From Isoalcanivorax indicus (GTDB lineage Bacteria; Pseudomonadota; Gammaproteobacteria; Pseudomonadales; Alcanivoracaceae): a DNA stretch of 64,000 nt. The notes below the pieces were generated by a model, which did not search any database, was not told the DNA's origin, and saw only the letters and a list, made by a program, of their open reading frames with translations. The position numbers and the translations under genes are program-made. Where the stretch lies: NCBI RefSeq assembly GCF_003259185.1, contig NZ_QGMP01000001.1, positions 2,418,001-2,482,000 of the forward strand, written 5' to 3'. Below, piece by piece: positions 49,834 to 58,506 of this stretch. The number at the start of each line of letters is the position of its first letter. Position 1 is the stretch's first letter.

Positions 49834-50555
49834 GCCTGCTTAGCGCGCACAATCTGGCCAAGAGCTACAAAGGCCGTCGAGTGATCGAGGATGTCTCGCT
49901 TCAGGTGGAAGCCGGTCAAGTGGTGGGGCTGCTCGGCCCCAACGGCGCGGGCAAGACCACCTGCTTTTACATGATTGTCGGGCTGGTACCGCCGGATGCC
50001 GGCTATATCAGCATCAACGGCGACAACATCACGGCCCTGCCGATGCACGGCCGCGCCCGCCGTGGCATCGGCTACCTGCCGCAGGAAGCCAGCATCTTCC
50101 GGCGCCTGAGTGTCGCCGACAACATCATGGCGATCCTGGAAACCCGCAACGACCTGAACAAGGCCGAACGCCAGGAACGACTGGAGCAGCTGCTGCAGGA
50201 ATTCAGCATCACGCATATTCGCGACAGCCTCGGCATGAGCCTGTCCGGGGGCGAGCGGCGCCGGGCCGAGATTGCCCGTGGTCTGGCGACGGACCCGGCC
50301 TTCATCCTGCTGGACGAGCCTTTTGCCGGGGTAGACCCGATCTCGGTGAACGAGATCAAGGGCATCATCACCCACCTGCGCGACCGGGGTATCGGCGTGC
50401 TGATCACCGACCACAATGTGCGCGAGACCCTCACCATCTGCGATACCGCGTATATCGTCAGCGGCGGCCACATCATTGCTGCCGGTAACGCGGACACCAT
50501 CCTTGCCAACCAGCAGGTGCGGGATGTCTATCTGGGCGCCGATTTCCGCCTGTGA
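49830..50555 (+). CDS. lptB: LptB, ATPase of the LPS exporter
   Basis: Cytoplasmic ABC ATPase powering LPS extraction with LptF/LptG (not in window). The 241 residues contain Walker [10 protein letters not shown], signature [16 protein letters not shown] and Walker [17 protein letters not shown] start overlapping lptA. Last gene of the kdsD operon, 183 bp before rpoN. Confidence 0.96.
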   Translation: MSLLSAHNLAKSYKGRRVIEDVSLQVEAGQVVGLLGPNGAGKTTCFYMIVGLVPPDAGYISINGDNITALPMHGRARRGIGYLPQEASIFRRLSVADNIMAILETRNDLNKAERQERLEQLLQEFSITHIRDSLGMSLSGGERRRAEIARGLATDPAFILLDEPFAGVDPISVNEIKGIITHLRDRGIGVLITDHNVRETLTICDTAYIVSGGHIIAAGNADTILANQQVRDVYLGADFRL

Positions 50556-50637
50556 CACACCCGACTGGCGCAAAAAGTGCGCCATAACAGTGCATGAAGC
50601 GCCGACCTAGCCCATTCGCCGTATGAATTCAAGAATG

Positions 50638-50652
50638 GGCACGAAAATTGCT
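50638..50652 (+). promoter_or_regulatory. Predicted sigma-54 promoter upstream of rpoN
   Basis: GGCACGAAAATTGCT: the -24 GG and -12 GC elements are correctly spaced. It agrees with the sigma-54 consensus YTGGCACGrNNNTTGCW at every fixed position except the T before GG, which is G. It points into rpoN, about 75 bp before the ATG from the expected start site. Confidence 0.7.
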
Positions 50653-50738
50653 GGTTGCTATCCTTGGACCCTGTTGACGTGAAGATCAGTTAACCGCCCT
50701 GCCGGTTATTGCGACACGTTCGGGGGACACACCATCAG

Positions 50739-52202
50739 ATGAAACCAGGTCTGCAGATACAGATCGGTCAGCACCTGACCATGACACCACAACTGCAGCA
50801 GGCCATCCGCCTGCTGCAGTTGTCGACGCTCGACCTGCGCCTGGAGATCCAGGAAGCCATCGAAGCCAACCCCTTGCTGGAGCTGGACGAAGAGGACTAC
50901 GCCAGCGACAGCCTGAGCGATACGGCGGGCGAGGAACCCCTGGAACCCGGTGAAGTGACGGGCAACGATGACGCCGTGGTGGACGACTACGACAGCGGCG
51001 TCGATACCGACTGGGAGGACCCCTTCACCGAGGCCCCGAGCGCGGGCGCCCCCGAGGACGACCTGGAAGCCTGGGAGCAGCGTACCGCCGCCAGCGCCAG
51101 CCTCGACGAACACCTGCTGTGGCAACTCAACCTGACGCCCATGGGCGACGCCGACCGCGTCATCGCCTACGCGATCATTGAAAGCCTTGATGATCGCGGC
51201 TACCTGACCTGCTCCCTCACGGATATCGCTGAAGCCGCGCGGCGCAGCCTGCCCTCAGGCATCGAGACGCCGTGGCCGGAAGAGGACGAGGTCCTGGCCG
51301 TGCTGCATCGCCTGCAGCACTTCGACCCTCCTGGCGTGGCCGCCCGCGACCTGGCCGAGTGCCTGGCCATCCAGCTGCGCCTGCTGCCTGACGAGACCCC
51401 CTGGCGTGACGCCGCCCTGCGCCTGACCCAGCACCTGCCGCTGCTGGAGAGCCGCGACTACGCCCAGCTGCGCCGTCTGGTGGCGGTCACCGAGACTGAA
51501 CTGGTGGAGGTGATCCGTCTGCTGCGCAGCCTCAACCCGCACCCCGGCGACAGCATCGTGGAACAGGCCGAGACCTATACCGTGCCGGACGTGATCGTGC
51601 GGCGGCAGGGGCGGCGCTGGCGTGTCGAGCTGAACGGCGATGCCCTGCCCAAGGTACGGCTGAACGCGGGTTACGCCGCCATGGCGGGCAGCAAGCAGTT
51701 GCGTGACGATGACAACAGCTACCTGCGCAATCAGCTGCAGGAGGCTCGCTGGTTCCTGAAGAGCCTGCAAAGCCGCAATGAGACGCTGCTCAAGGTCGCC
51801 ACCCGCATCGTCGAGGTCCAGCAGGACTTCTTCGAGTACGGCGAGGAGGCCATGAAACCGCTGGTCCTGGCGGATATCGCCAGCGCCGTGGAGATGCACG
51901 AGTCCACCATTTCCCGGGTCACCAGCCAGAAATTCATGTTCACGCCCCGGGGCATGTTCGAGCTGAAATTTTTCTTCTCAAGTCATGTGGGCACCGAAGG
52001 CGGAGGTGAATGTTCAAGCACCGCCATTCGTGCCATCATAAAGAAGCTGATCGCCGCCGAGAGCCCGAAAAAACCATTGAGCGACAGCCGGCTGGCCAGC
52101 CTGCTCAATGAACAGGGCATTCAGGTGGCGCGACGCACTGTCGCCAAGTACAGAGAGGCGATGCGTATACCGGCATCCAGCGAGCGCAAGCGGCTGGTCT
52201 GA
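50739..52202 (+). CDS. rpoN: RpoN, RNA polymerase sigma-54 factor
   Basis: Sigma factor for nitrogen, motility and other regulons. The 487 residues have a Gln/Leu-rich activator-interacting region I ([23 protein letters not shown]), an acidic region II, a core-binding domain and the C-terminal RpoN box [10 protein letters not shown] near the end. The start MKPGLQ at 50739 is the usual N-terminus. It leads the rpoN-hpf-ptsN-rapZ-npr group. Confidence 0.96.
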   Translation: MKPGLQIQIGQHLTMTPQLQQAIRLLQLSTLDLRLEIQEAIEANPLLELDEEDYASDSLSDTAGEEPLEPGEVTGNDDAVVDDYDSGVDTDWEDPFTEAPSAGAPEDDLEAWEQRTAASASLDEHLLWQLNLTPMGDADRVIAYAIIESLDDRGYLTCSLTDIAEAARRSLPSGIETPWPEEDEVLAVLHRLQHFDPPGVAARDLAECLAIQLRLLPDETPWRDAALRLTQHLPLLESRDYAQLRRLVAVTETELVEVIRLLRSLNPHPGDSIVEQAETYTVPDVIVRRQGRRWRVELNGDALPKVRLNAGYAAMAGSKQLRDDDNSYLRNQLQEARWFLKSLQSRNETLLKVATRIVEVQQDFFEYGEEAMKPLVLADIASAVEMHESTISRVTSQKFMFTPRGMFELKFFFSSHVGTEGGGECSSTAIRAIIKKLIAAESPKKPLSDSRLASLLNEQGIQVARRTVAKYREAMRIPASSERKRLV

Positions 52203-52271
52203 CCCACGCAGGGCCCGGCTGGCACCGATCGCGGGATAGGCGGTCAACTGAAGCAGGTACAGGAGTCAGCC

Positions 52272-52571
52272 ATGCAGATCAACATCAGCGGTCACCACCT
52301 GGATATCACCGATGCCCTGCGCGAGTACATCAATGAGAAATTCACCCGGCTTGAACGGCATTTTGATCACATTACGAGTGTTCAGGTGATCCTGTCGCCG
52401 GAACCGAAGACGCACAAGGCGGAATCCACCATTCGGGTGGCCGGCGGTGAGGTCTTCGCCACTGCCGAGGCTGGCGACATGTACGCTGCCATCGACATGC
52501 TGACTGACAAGCTCGACCGACAGATCCTCAAGCACAAGGAAAAGTCGGTCAATCGTAACCACGGACACTGA
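52272..52571 (+). CDS. hpf: Hpf, short-form ribosome hibernation promoting factor
   Basis: A 99-residue protein (MQINISGHHLDITDALREYI) that promotes 100S ribosome dimers in stationary phase. The short form lacks the C-terminal dimerisation domain of long HPF and acts with RMF in E. coli. GGAG lies upstream of the ATG. Directly after rpoN, the usual place. Confidence 0.94.
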   Translation: MQINISGHHLDITDALREYINEKFTRLERHFDHITSVQVILSPEPKTHKAESTIRVAGGEVFATAEAGDMYAAIDMLTDKLDRQILKHKEKSVNRNHGH

Positions 52572-52587
52572 GATCTGAGTACCCATC

Positions 52588-53061
52588 ATGCGCGTACGGG
52601 AACTGCTGACACCGGAGCGAACCCACTACCACCTGCAGGGCGTGAGCAAGAAGCGTCTGCTCGACCAGGTGGCGGAACTGGCCACACGGGATAGTCCCGG
52701 TTTGAGCGAACAGGAAGTCTTTGACGCCCTGATTGCGCGTGAACGCCTGGGCAGTACCGGCATCGGGGAAGGCATCGCCATTCCCCATTGCCGGCTGGCC
52801 TCATGCAGCAAACCCCTCGGCCTGCTGGTCAGCCTGGCCGAGGCCATTGATTTCGACGCGGTGGACAGCCGCCCGGTGGACCTGGTGTTCGTACTGCTGG
52901 TCCCCGAAGACAACCCGGAACAACATCTGAAAACCCTCAGCCACCTGGCAGCGCTGTTCAACGAGCCCGCATTCCGCGATGGCCTGCGCCAGGCTACCTC
53001 GGCAGCGCACCTGTTCAGCACGGCCGTCGATTCTGAAGCGGAACTGCGACTGGCGTCCTGA
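52588..53061 (+). CDS. ptsN: PtsN, EIIA of the nitrogen phosphotransferase system
   Basis: Regulatory phosphocarrier of the PtsP-Npr-PtsN chain, controlling potassium and nitrogen-related functions. The 157 residues hold the phosphorylation site His67 in GIAIPHCRL, with Cys where Gly is more usual after His. It lies between hpf and rapZ. Confidence 0.93.
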   Translation: MRVRELLTPERTHYHLQGVSKKRLLDQVAELATRDSPGLSEQEVFDALIARERLGSTGIGEGIAIPHCRLASCSKPLGLLVSLAEAIDFDAVDSRPVDLVFVLLVPEDNPEQHLKTLSHLAALFNEPAFRDGLRQATSAAHLFSTAVDSEAELRLAS

Positions 53062-53065
53062 CCCG

Positions 53066-53917
53066 ATGAAACTGGTAATCCTCAGCGGCCGCTCAGGCTC
53101 CGGCAAGACCACCGCCCTGCAAGCTCTGGAAGATCTGGGCTTTTACTGTGTGGACAACCTGCCTCTTGGCCTGCTCTCTACCCTGGCGACCCAGCTGCGC
53201 GAAGAGAGCAGCGAGATTGAACGCATTGCTGTGGGCATCGATGCGCGCAACCTGCGCAGCCAGCTGCCGCGCTTCTCCGAACTGCTGCGCGCGGTGCGCG
53301 AACAGGGCCTGACCTGCGAAGTCATTTATCTGGATGCCGACCACGACACCCTGTTGAAACGCTTCAGCGCCACCCGCCGCCGCCACCCGCTGAGCGACCA
53401 GGACATGTCGCTCTCGGAAGCCATCGCCCACGAAGGCGAGTTACTGGCCAGCATCCAGACCAGCGCAGACCTGCTGGTGGACACCAGCAAGATGGACCCA
53501 CACACCCTGCGCAACATGATTCGCGATCGTGTGGCCCAGCGCAGCGGTCGCCTGTCGCTGCTGGTGGAGTCCTTCGGCTTCAAGAATGGCGTGCCACCGG
53601 ATGCCGACCTGGTCTTCGACGTGCGCATGCTGCCCAACCCGCACTGGGATGCCACCCTGCGCCCCTTTAACGGCCGCCAGAAACCGATCCAGGATTTTCT
53701 CGGCAGCCAGAGCGACACCCCTGAACTGCTGCACGATATCGAACAGCTGCTACTGCGCTGGCTGCCGCGCTATGAAGCGAACGATCGCACCTACATGACG
53801 GTGGCCATCGGCTGCACCGGCGGCCGCCACCGCTCTGTGTACATGGTGGAGCAGTTGGCAGAGCGTCTCTGCAAGGCTGGCTGGGATGCCCAGATCCGGC
53901 ATCTGGAACTGGAATAA
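53066..53917 (+). CDS. rapZ: RapZ, RNase adapter / nucleotide-binding protein
   Basis: A 283-residue protein with an N-terminal P-loop (GRSGSGKTTALQALED) and the C-terminal GCTGGRHRSVYMVEQLA motif. In E. coli it directs RNase E to GlmZ, so controlling GlmS and amino-sugar supply. The start at 53066 is 4 bp after ptsN; an open frame upstream to 52979 overlaps ptsN and is not used. Confidence 0.94.
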   Translation: MKLVILSGRSGSGKTTALQALEDLGFYCVDNLPLGLLSTLATQLREESSEIERIAVGIDARNLRSQLPRFSELLRAVREQGLTCEVIYLDADHDTLLKRFSATRRRHPLSDQDMSLSEAIAHEGELLASIQTSADLLVDTSKMDPHTLRNMIRDRVAQRSGRLSLLVESFGFKNGVPPDADLVFDVRMLPNPHWDATLRPFNGRQKPIQDFLGSQSDTPELLHDIEQLLLRWLPRYEANDRTYMTVAIGCTGGRHRSVYMVEQLAERLCKAGWDAQIRHLELE

Positions 53918-53919
53918 GC

Positions 53920-54201
53920 ATGCCCGACACTGTGCTGGAAGCAGAACTGCCCGTTATCAATCGCCTGGGACTGCATGCCCGCGCTGCCGCCAAAGTGGTC
54001 AGCGTGGCCTGCCGTCACGAGGTCAGCATCCTGCTGCGCTGCAATGGTCGCGAGGTCGAAGCCCGTAACATGATGGGCGTGCTGACGCTGGCCGCCGCCA
54101 AGGGCAGCAAGGTGGGAGTACGCGTGGAAGGCGAACAGGCGAGAGAAGCCCTCGACGAACTCACCGACCTGTTTGCCCGGCGGTTCGACGAGGGCGAGTG
54201 A
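53920..54201 (+). CDS. ptsO: Npr (PtsO), HPr-like phosphocarrier of the nitrogen PTS
   Basis: A 93-residue HPr-family protein with the active-site His19 in RLGLHARAA and the second motif NMMGVLTLAA. It passes phosphate from PtsP to PtsN. It ends the rpoN operon and runs into the convergent membrane-protein gene 1 bp away. Confidence 0.94.
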   Translation: MPDTVLEAELPVINRLGLHARAAAKVVSVACRHEVSILLRCNGREVEARNMMGVLTLAAAKGSKVGVRVEGEQAREALDELTDLFARRFDEGE

Positions 54202-54202
54202 C

Positions 54203-55015
54203 TTACAGCGTATCGGTATAGATATCCCGGAACGAGCTGTAGTAGCTCACCGCCAGCACCGGCAACAGCACCAGCAGCCCCAGGCCCAGCGGAATCACCG
54301 CCAGAATCATCAGAATGATCATGACGATGCTGTACCAGAACATCGGCAGGATGTTCTTCAGGCAGCCCATCAGGCTTTCCTTGAGCGACTCGCCGATACC
54401 GCGATTGCCGAAGAACACCAGCGCCGGTGAAAACCAGTACATCGCCATGACCGGCAACATCACTGCCATGAACAGCAGCACAAGCAGGGCGAGCCGCAAC
54501 ATCATGTCATCGGCGAAGGCCGGTGCACCCCCCTCTTCCATCGCTTCCAGCATGGCAAAGGATGCCACCAGGGCATCTGCCATCAGCAGATAGGCCAGCA
54601 GACCCACGATCAGCGCCGCACCCAGGATCAGCCCCATGTAAGCCAGCCCCAGCATGACCAGCTGCGGAAACTTGTTCTGGAACCCGGCAAAGATATCGCT
54701 GATCGAGGGACTCTGCCCCTCATCCGCTTTCCAGGCCAGCACCAGCAGACCCACGCTGAATACAGGCGTCAGTATCATGGACGCCAGAAAGCCCACCAGC
54801 GGCACCCACTGAATGGCCATGGAGATCAGCCACAGCAGCAGCAGACCAAAAAAGATCTGCACCCAGGCACTCTTGAACACACGCCAGCCATCGGCAATCC
54901 AGCGCCAGCCCGCGCCAATATCACGCCCCCGAGGCGGGTTGACGGCCATCTCGGACGCCTCACGCAACGGCATCACATCGGCCTGCGGTTGTTGATACGG
55001 ATTTTCCCCTTGCAT
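54203..55015 (-). CDS. BPSS1780-family membrane protein, paralog A
   Basis: A 270-residue inner-membrane protein with about six membrane segments, of unknown function. The N-terminus is MQGENPYQQPQAD, followed by RDIGAGWRWI before the first membrane segment; the C-terminus is YYSSFRDIYTDTL. GAGGG lies upstream of the start. Paralog B (55155-56015) shares both ends and the same layout, so the pair is a tandem duplication. No charged motif suggests transport of a particular substrate. Confidence 0.8.
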   Translation of the reverse strand: MQGENPYQQPQADVMPLREASEMAVNPPRGRDIGAGWRWIADGWRVFKSAWVQIFFGLLLLWLISMAIQWVPLVGFLASMILTPVFSVGLLVLAWKADEGQSPSISDIFAGFQNKFPQLVMLGLAYMGLILGAALIVGLLAYLLMADALVASFAMLEAMEEGGAPAFADDMMLRLALLVLLFMAVMLPVMAMYWFSPALVFFGNRGIGESLKESLMGCLKNILPMFWYSIVMIILMILAVIPLGLGLLVLLPVLAVSYYSSFRDIYTDTL

Positions 55016-55040
55016 CACTGTTCCCTCATTGAATTGAAAA

Positions 55041-55103
55041 TCAGTCCTGTGCAATCTTCATTGGCGACCTTGAAGTCGCCACAATGAAATTGCTCCGTCG
55101 ACA
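55041..55103 (-). pseudogene. Relic of the pmbA 3' end
   Basis: The sequence just upstream of paralog A aligns, with small indels, to the last ~60 bases of the intact pmbA gene (56040-56104). Shared segments include the stop-codon region, AATGAAGATTG-like and CATTG-like blocks and the GTCGACGG-type block. It is too short and altered to be functional; it marks the duplication boundary. Confidence 0.8.
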
Positions 55104-55154
55104 CCCCTCTCCCTCCCTGACTGCTGAAAAAATGAACTTCAGCCACGCCAGGGA

Positions 55155-56015
55155 TCAGAGGGTATCAGTATAGATGTCCCGGAACGAACTGTAATGACTC
55201 ATCAAGAACACGAGAATCATCACAATCAAGAAAAAAATCAAAACCGCAACACCGAAAACCCCAAGGTAAACCATCAAGAACGTCATACCGCCGACCACCA
55301 GAAGCGACACTATAAAGGCGACACAGCCGTACCAGATAAAAGGAACAATATTCTTGTAGAACCCCGATATGCTTTCAGTGATGGCATCCGGGATACTCTT
55401 TCCTCCCAGAAAAACCAAACCCGTTGAAAACCAGAAGAAAGAGAAATAAGCGAGAAAAACCAGAGTCGTAATTACATAGTATCCCGCCATGCCGGAGAGA
55501 TCACCCGACTCATCCAGCCCTCCCGCCGACGTCCCGAAGAACCCCAGCACCTCATATATTTGCGGGGTCGTTGCAGGGAAAACAAGATAGTTCAACACCC
55601 AGCCAACTGCCGTCAAACCCAGAAGGGCGGCCATCATCACCACACCCATCAGGAGCAGCTGGGGGCATTTTTCCCCAAAGCCCGCAAACGCATGCTTGAA
55701 AGATACCCGGCGGCCTTCATCCGCCTTCAGGCCAAGCATCAGAATGCCGGCTTCGAAAAACGGCATAAACAACGTCTGGGAAGCTATATATCCAACAACA
55801 GGTATACTCTGGATAGCCATCAACAGAAAGAAGAGCAGAAAGATACCGAAAGCAATTGGAAGCCAGGCACTACGAAGTATGCGCGCAGCATCCACAAACC
55901 AGCGCCACCCGGCGCCCATATCTCTGCGCCTTGGCGGATGAATCGATAACACCAGCCTGTCTTGCTTCGGCAAGAGCTCTGCCTGCGGCTCCTGGTATGG
56001 GTTTTCCCCTTGCAT
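55155..56015 (-). CDS. BPSS1780-family membrane protein, paralog B
   Basis: A 286-residue paralog of the neighbouring gene with the same MQGENPYQ start, RDMGAGWRWF segment, six or so membrane segments and the same SSFRDIYTDTL end. The middle is clearly diverged and its codons look more AT-rich than those of paralog A. It starts 24 bp after pmbA, so it probably is the ancestral position. Function unknown. Confidence 0.8.
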   Translation of the reverse strand: MQGENPYQEPQAELLPKQDRLVLSIHPPRRRDMGAGWRWFVDAARILRSAWLPIAFGIFLLFFLLMAIQSIPVVGYIASQTLFMPFFEAGILMLGLKADEGRRVSFKHAFAGFGEKCPQLLLMGVVMMAALLGLTAVGWVLNYLVFPATTPQIYEVLGFFGTSAGGLDESGDLSGMAGYYVITTLVFLAYFSFFWFSTGLVFLGGKSIPDAITESISGFYKNIVPFIWYGCVAFIVSLLVVGGMTFLMVYLGVFGVAVLIFFLIVMILVFLMSHYSSFRDIYTDTL

Positions 56016-56039
56016 CCCTGTCCCCCATTGAAATAAAAA

Positions 56040-57404
56040 TCAGATCCCCGCAATCTTCATCGGCGACAGCAACAGGCTGCCGCAATGAATGTTGCCCCGT
56101 CGATCCACATCGCTCCCCACGACCTGCAAACCGGCAAACATCTCGCCAAGGTGCCCGGCAATGGTGAACTCTTCCAGTGGCCCGGCGATCTCGCCGTTTT
56201 CCACCCGGAACCCGGAGGCACCCCGGGAGTAATCCCCGGTCACCAGATTGACGCCCTGCCCCATCACCTCGGTAATCAGGATACCTTTATCCATACGTCG
56301 GCACAGCGCGGCCTGGTCCTCTTCGCCATGGGTCAGCGTCAGGTTGCGCACACCCCCTCCATTGCCGGTAGGCGCCATACCCAGTCGCCGGGAGGCATAC
56401 AGGCCCAGCGCATAGCTGACCAGCACACCGTCCTGCACGAACGCCTGCTCCCGCGTCGGCAGCCCGTCGCTGTCGAACGGCGCTGAGGCGCTGCCCCGCG
56501 GCAGGTGTGGCCGCTCGCGAATTGTGACCCATTCCGGGAAAACCTGGCTGCCGATCCGGTCACGCAAAAAAGACGCCTTGCGATACAGGGCCCCACCGCT
56601 GATCGCCGAGACGAAATGGCCGATCAGTCCCTTGGCCACCTCCGGCGCGAACAGCACCGGCAGTTCGGCGGTCGCAGGCCGACTGGCACCAAGACGCGCC
56701 AGCGTACGCCGTGCCGCGCGCTCACCCACCACTTCCGGTGCCTGCAACACCGTGGCGTCACGCTGGCTGTCATACCAGTAGTCACGCTGCATGGCACCGT
56801 CCTGCTCGGCCACCAGCACACAGGAGAGACTGTGCTGGGTGCTGCGCCAGCCATCACAGAAGCCATGACTGTTGGCATAGATGCGCGCCCCCGCATGACT
56901 GCTCACCGTCGCGCCCTCGGAATTGACGATACGGGCATCGCGACGCCCGGCGTTCTCGCAAGCCAGTGCCATATCGATCGCCTGTTCCGGGGTCAGCGAC
57001 CAGGGGTGGTGCAGATCCAGATCAGGCAGGTCCCGGGCCAGTGCCTCCGCAGGCGCCAGGCCGTTGTGCGGATCGGCACCGGTCTGCCGGGCAATCGCCA
57101 TGGCGGCCGCCACGGTTTCGCACAGACTGCTCTCGGCGTCGTCACTGCTGCTGGCACTGCCCTTGCATTGACCGACAAACACCGTGACCACCACCGAACG
57201 GTCGCGGTTGAATTCCAGCGTCTCGACCTCGCCCAGACGTACGGTAACAGAGAGCCCCTCACCGGCGCTGATGGCGGCTTCGGCCGCGTCGGCGCCCTGG
57301 CGGGCAGCCTCGTCGATGACGAAACGTGCCTTGCGCCGTAACGCGTCAAGGGTGTCAGGCGCGATGGCCGCCAGTGTGGCAGGATAGTTATTCGAAGGAG
57401 TCAT
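56040..57404 (-). CDS. pmbA: PmbA (TldE), metalloprotease subunit
   Basis: Partner of TldD in a heterodimeric protease that matures peptides such as microcins and degrades unfolded peptides. The 454-residue TldE subunit lacks the HExxxH zinc motif, as expected. Family segments include NSEGATVSSHAGARIYANSHGF, GSQVFPEWV and MGQGVNLVTGDYSRGASGF. Divergent from yjgA; tldD lies close by. Confidence 0.94.
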   Translation of the reverse strand: MTPSNNYPATLAAIAPDTLDALRRKARFVIDEAARQGADAAEAAISAGEGLSVTVRLGEVETLEFNRDRSVVVTVFVGQCKGSASSSDDAESSLCETVAAAMAIARQTGADPHNGLAPAEALARDLPDLDLHHPWSLTPEQAIDMALACENAGRRDARIVNSEGATVSSHAGARIYANSHGFCDGWRSTQHSLSCVLVAEQDGAMQRDYWYDSQRDATVLQAPEVVGERAARRTLARLGASRPATAELPVLFAPEVAKGLIGHFVSAISGGALYRKASFLRDRIGSQVFPEWVTIRERPHLPRGSASAPFDSDGLPTREQAFVQDGVLVSYALGLYASRRLGMAPTGNGGGVRNLTLTHGEEDQAALCRRMDKGILITEVMGQGVNLVTGDYSRGASGFRVENGEIAGPLEEFTIAGHLGEMFAGLQVVGSDVDRRGNIHCGSLLLSPMKIAGI

Positions 57405-57442
57405 AAGTAAACTTGGCGGCTGACAGCCACAGTAGAAAGCGA

Positions 57443-58000
57443 ATGGACGAGTATAACGACGACGATCTGCCCAGCAAATCAGCCCGCAAGCGTGAGGTCA
57501 ACGCACTTCAGGATGTGGGCGACAAGCTGATGAGCCTCAAACCCGCTGATCTGGCACGCCTGCCCCTGACCGACGCCTTGATGCGCGCCATCGAGGAAAG
57601 CCGACGTATCACCGCCAACGAAGCCCGACGGCGCCATGCGCAGTATATCGGCAAACTGATGCGCGCGGCCGACGGCGATGCCATTGAGCGCGGCCTGGCG
57701 GCACTCGAAGACCCGCTGCGCCACAAACGGCTGCTCGACTGGATGGAACGGCTGGAACGCAGCGAAGACAGCAAGGCCGCCCAGGGCATCTTGCAGGAAG
57801 TCATCGACACCTACGCCGCCGCCGACCGCCAGCACCTGCGGAACCTGACCCGCAATTTCTTCGCCAGTCGCCTGCCGGATGACGGCGCTCCCTTGCCCGA
57901 CCCGGCCGCCGACAAGGCCGCCCGCGAGCGCTTCAAGCGCGAACGCCGCAAGGTCTACGATTACCTCAACGACCTGGAGCGCAACGCGCCCCTGCCCTGA
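57443..58000 (+). CDS. yjgA: YjgA (DarP), 50S ribosomal assembly factor, DUF615
   Basis: A 185-residue all-helical DUF615 protein; the E. coli homologue binds late 50S precursors. Motifs include PLTDALMRAIEESRRITANEARRRHAQYIGKLMR and LRNLTRNFF. The start at 57443 is chosen for its N-terminus; an ATG 10 codons earlier (57413) is possible. Between divergent pmbA and convergent CNB gene. Confidence 0.9.
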   Translation: MDEYNDDDLPSKSARKREVNALQDVGDKLMSLKPADLARLPLTDALMRAIEESRRITANEARRRHAQYIGKLMRAADGDAIERGLAALEDPLRHKRLLDWMERLERSEDSKAAQGILQEVIDTYAAADRQHLRNLTRNFFASRLPDDGAPLPDPAADKAARERFKRERRKVYDYLNDLERNAPLP

Positions 58001-58044
58001 GGAAAGCATGCCGGACTGGCGCACCAGCCCGGCATGGCGGCAAA

Positions 58045-58506
58045 TCAGTTGAGGGGTAGCATGTACTGCGCCAGTTGCGCGGAGGTGCGCCGCAGATTAC
58101 CGCTGAGCAGTCGCGCAATATTCATCAGGATGACATGGGCCGCCTGCGGCGAACGCTTGCGCAATTGCTCGAACCCCTTGCGTGTCAGCACGATCACCGT
58201 GCTGTCCTCGCTGGCCAGTGCCGATGCCGAACGCGGCTCATGGTCGATCAGCGCCATCTCACCCAGCGAGTCGCCCGCGTGCAGGTGCGCAATCACCACA
58301 TCCCGTTCATCCTGCCCGCGCTTGATGATATCCAGGCGACCACGCACCACAAAGCACATGAAATCACTGTGGTCCCCCTCACGGCAGACCACATCGCCCG
58401 CGGAAAAGCGATTCACGAACACCAGCTTTTCCACCTGCTGCAGATCCTCGGCCGCCATCCCGGCGAACAGACGCATGCGCGCCAGCACCTCGCCAACGGC
58501 CGCCAT
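58045..58506 (-). CDS. Stand-alone cyclic nucleotide-binding domain protein
   Basis: A 153-residue Crp/Fnr-type sensor domain without a DNA-binding HTH. The core is FSAGDVVCREGDHSDFMCFVVRG and the phosphate-binding cassette is GEMALIDHEPRSASALA, with the Arg expected to contact the phosphate. It shares one base with the tldD stop, so it is probably cotranscribed with tldD. Ligand (cAMP, cGMP or other) and partner unknown. Confidence 0.85.
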   Translation of the reverse strand: MAAVGEVLARMRLFAGMAAEDLQQVEKLVFVNRFSAGDVVCREGDHSDFMCFVVRGRLDIIKRGQDERDVVIAHLHAGDSLGEMALIDHEPRSASALASEDSTVIVLTRKGFEQLRKRSPQAAHVILMNIARLLSGNLRRTSAQLAQYMLPLN

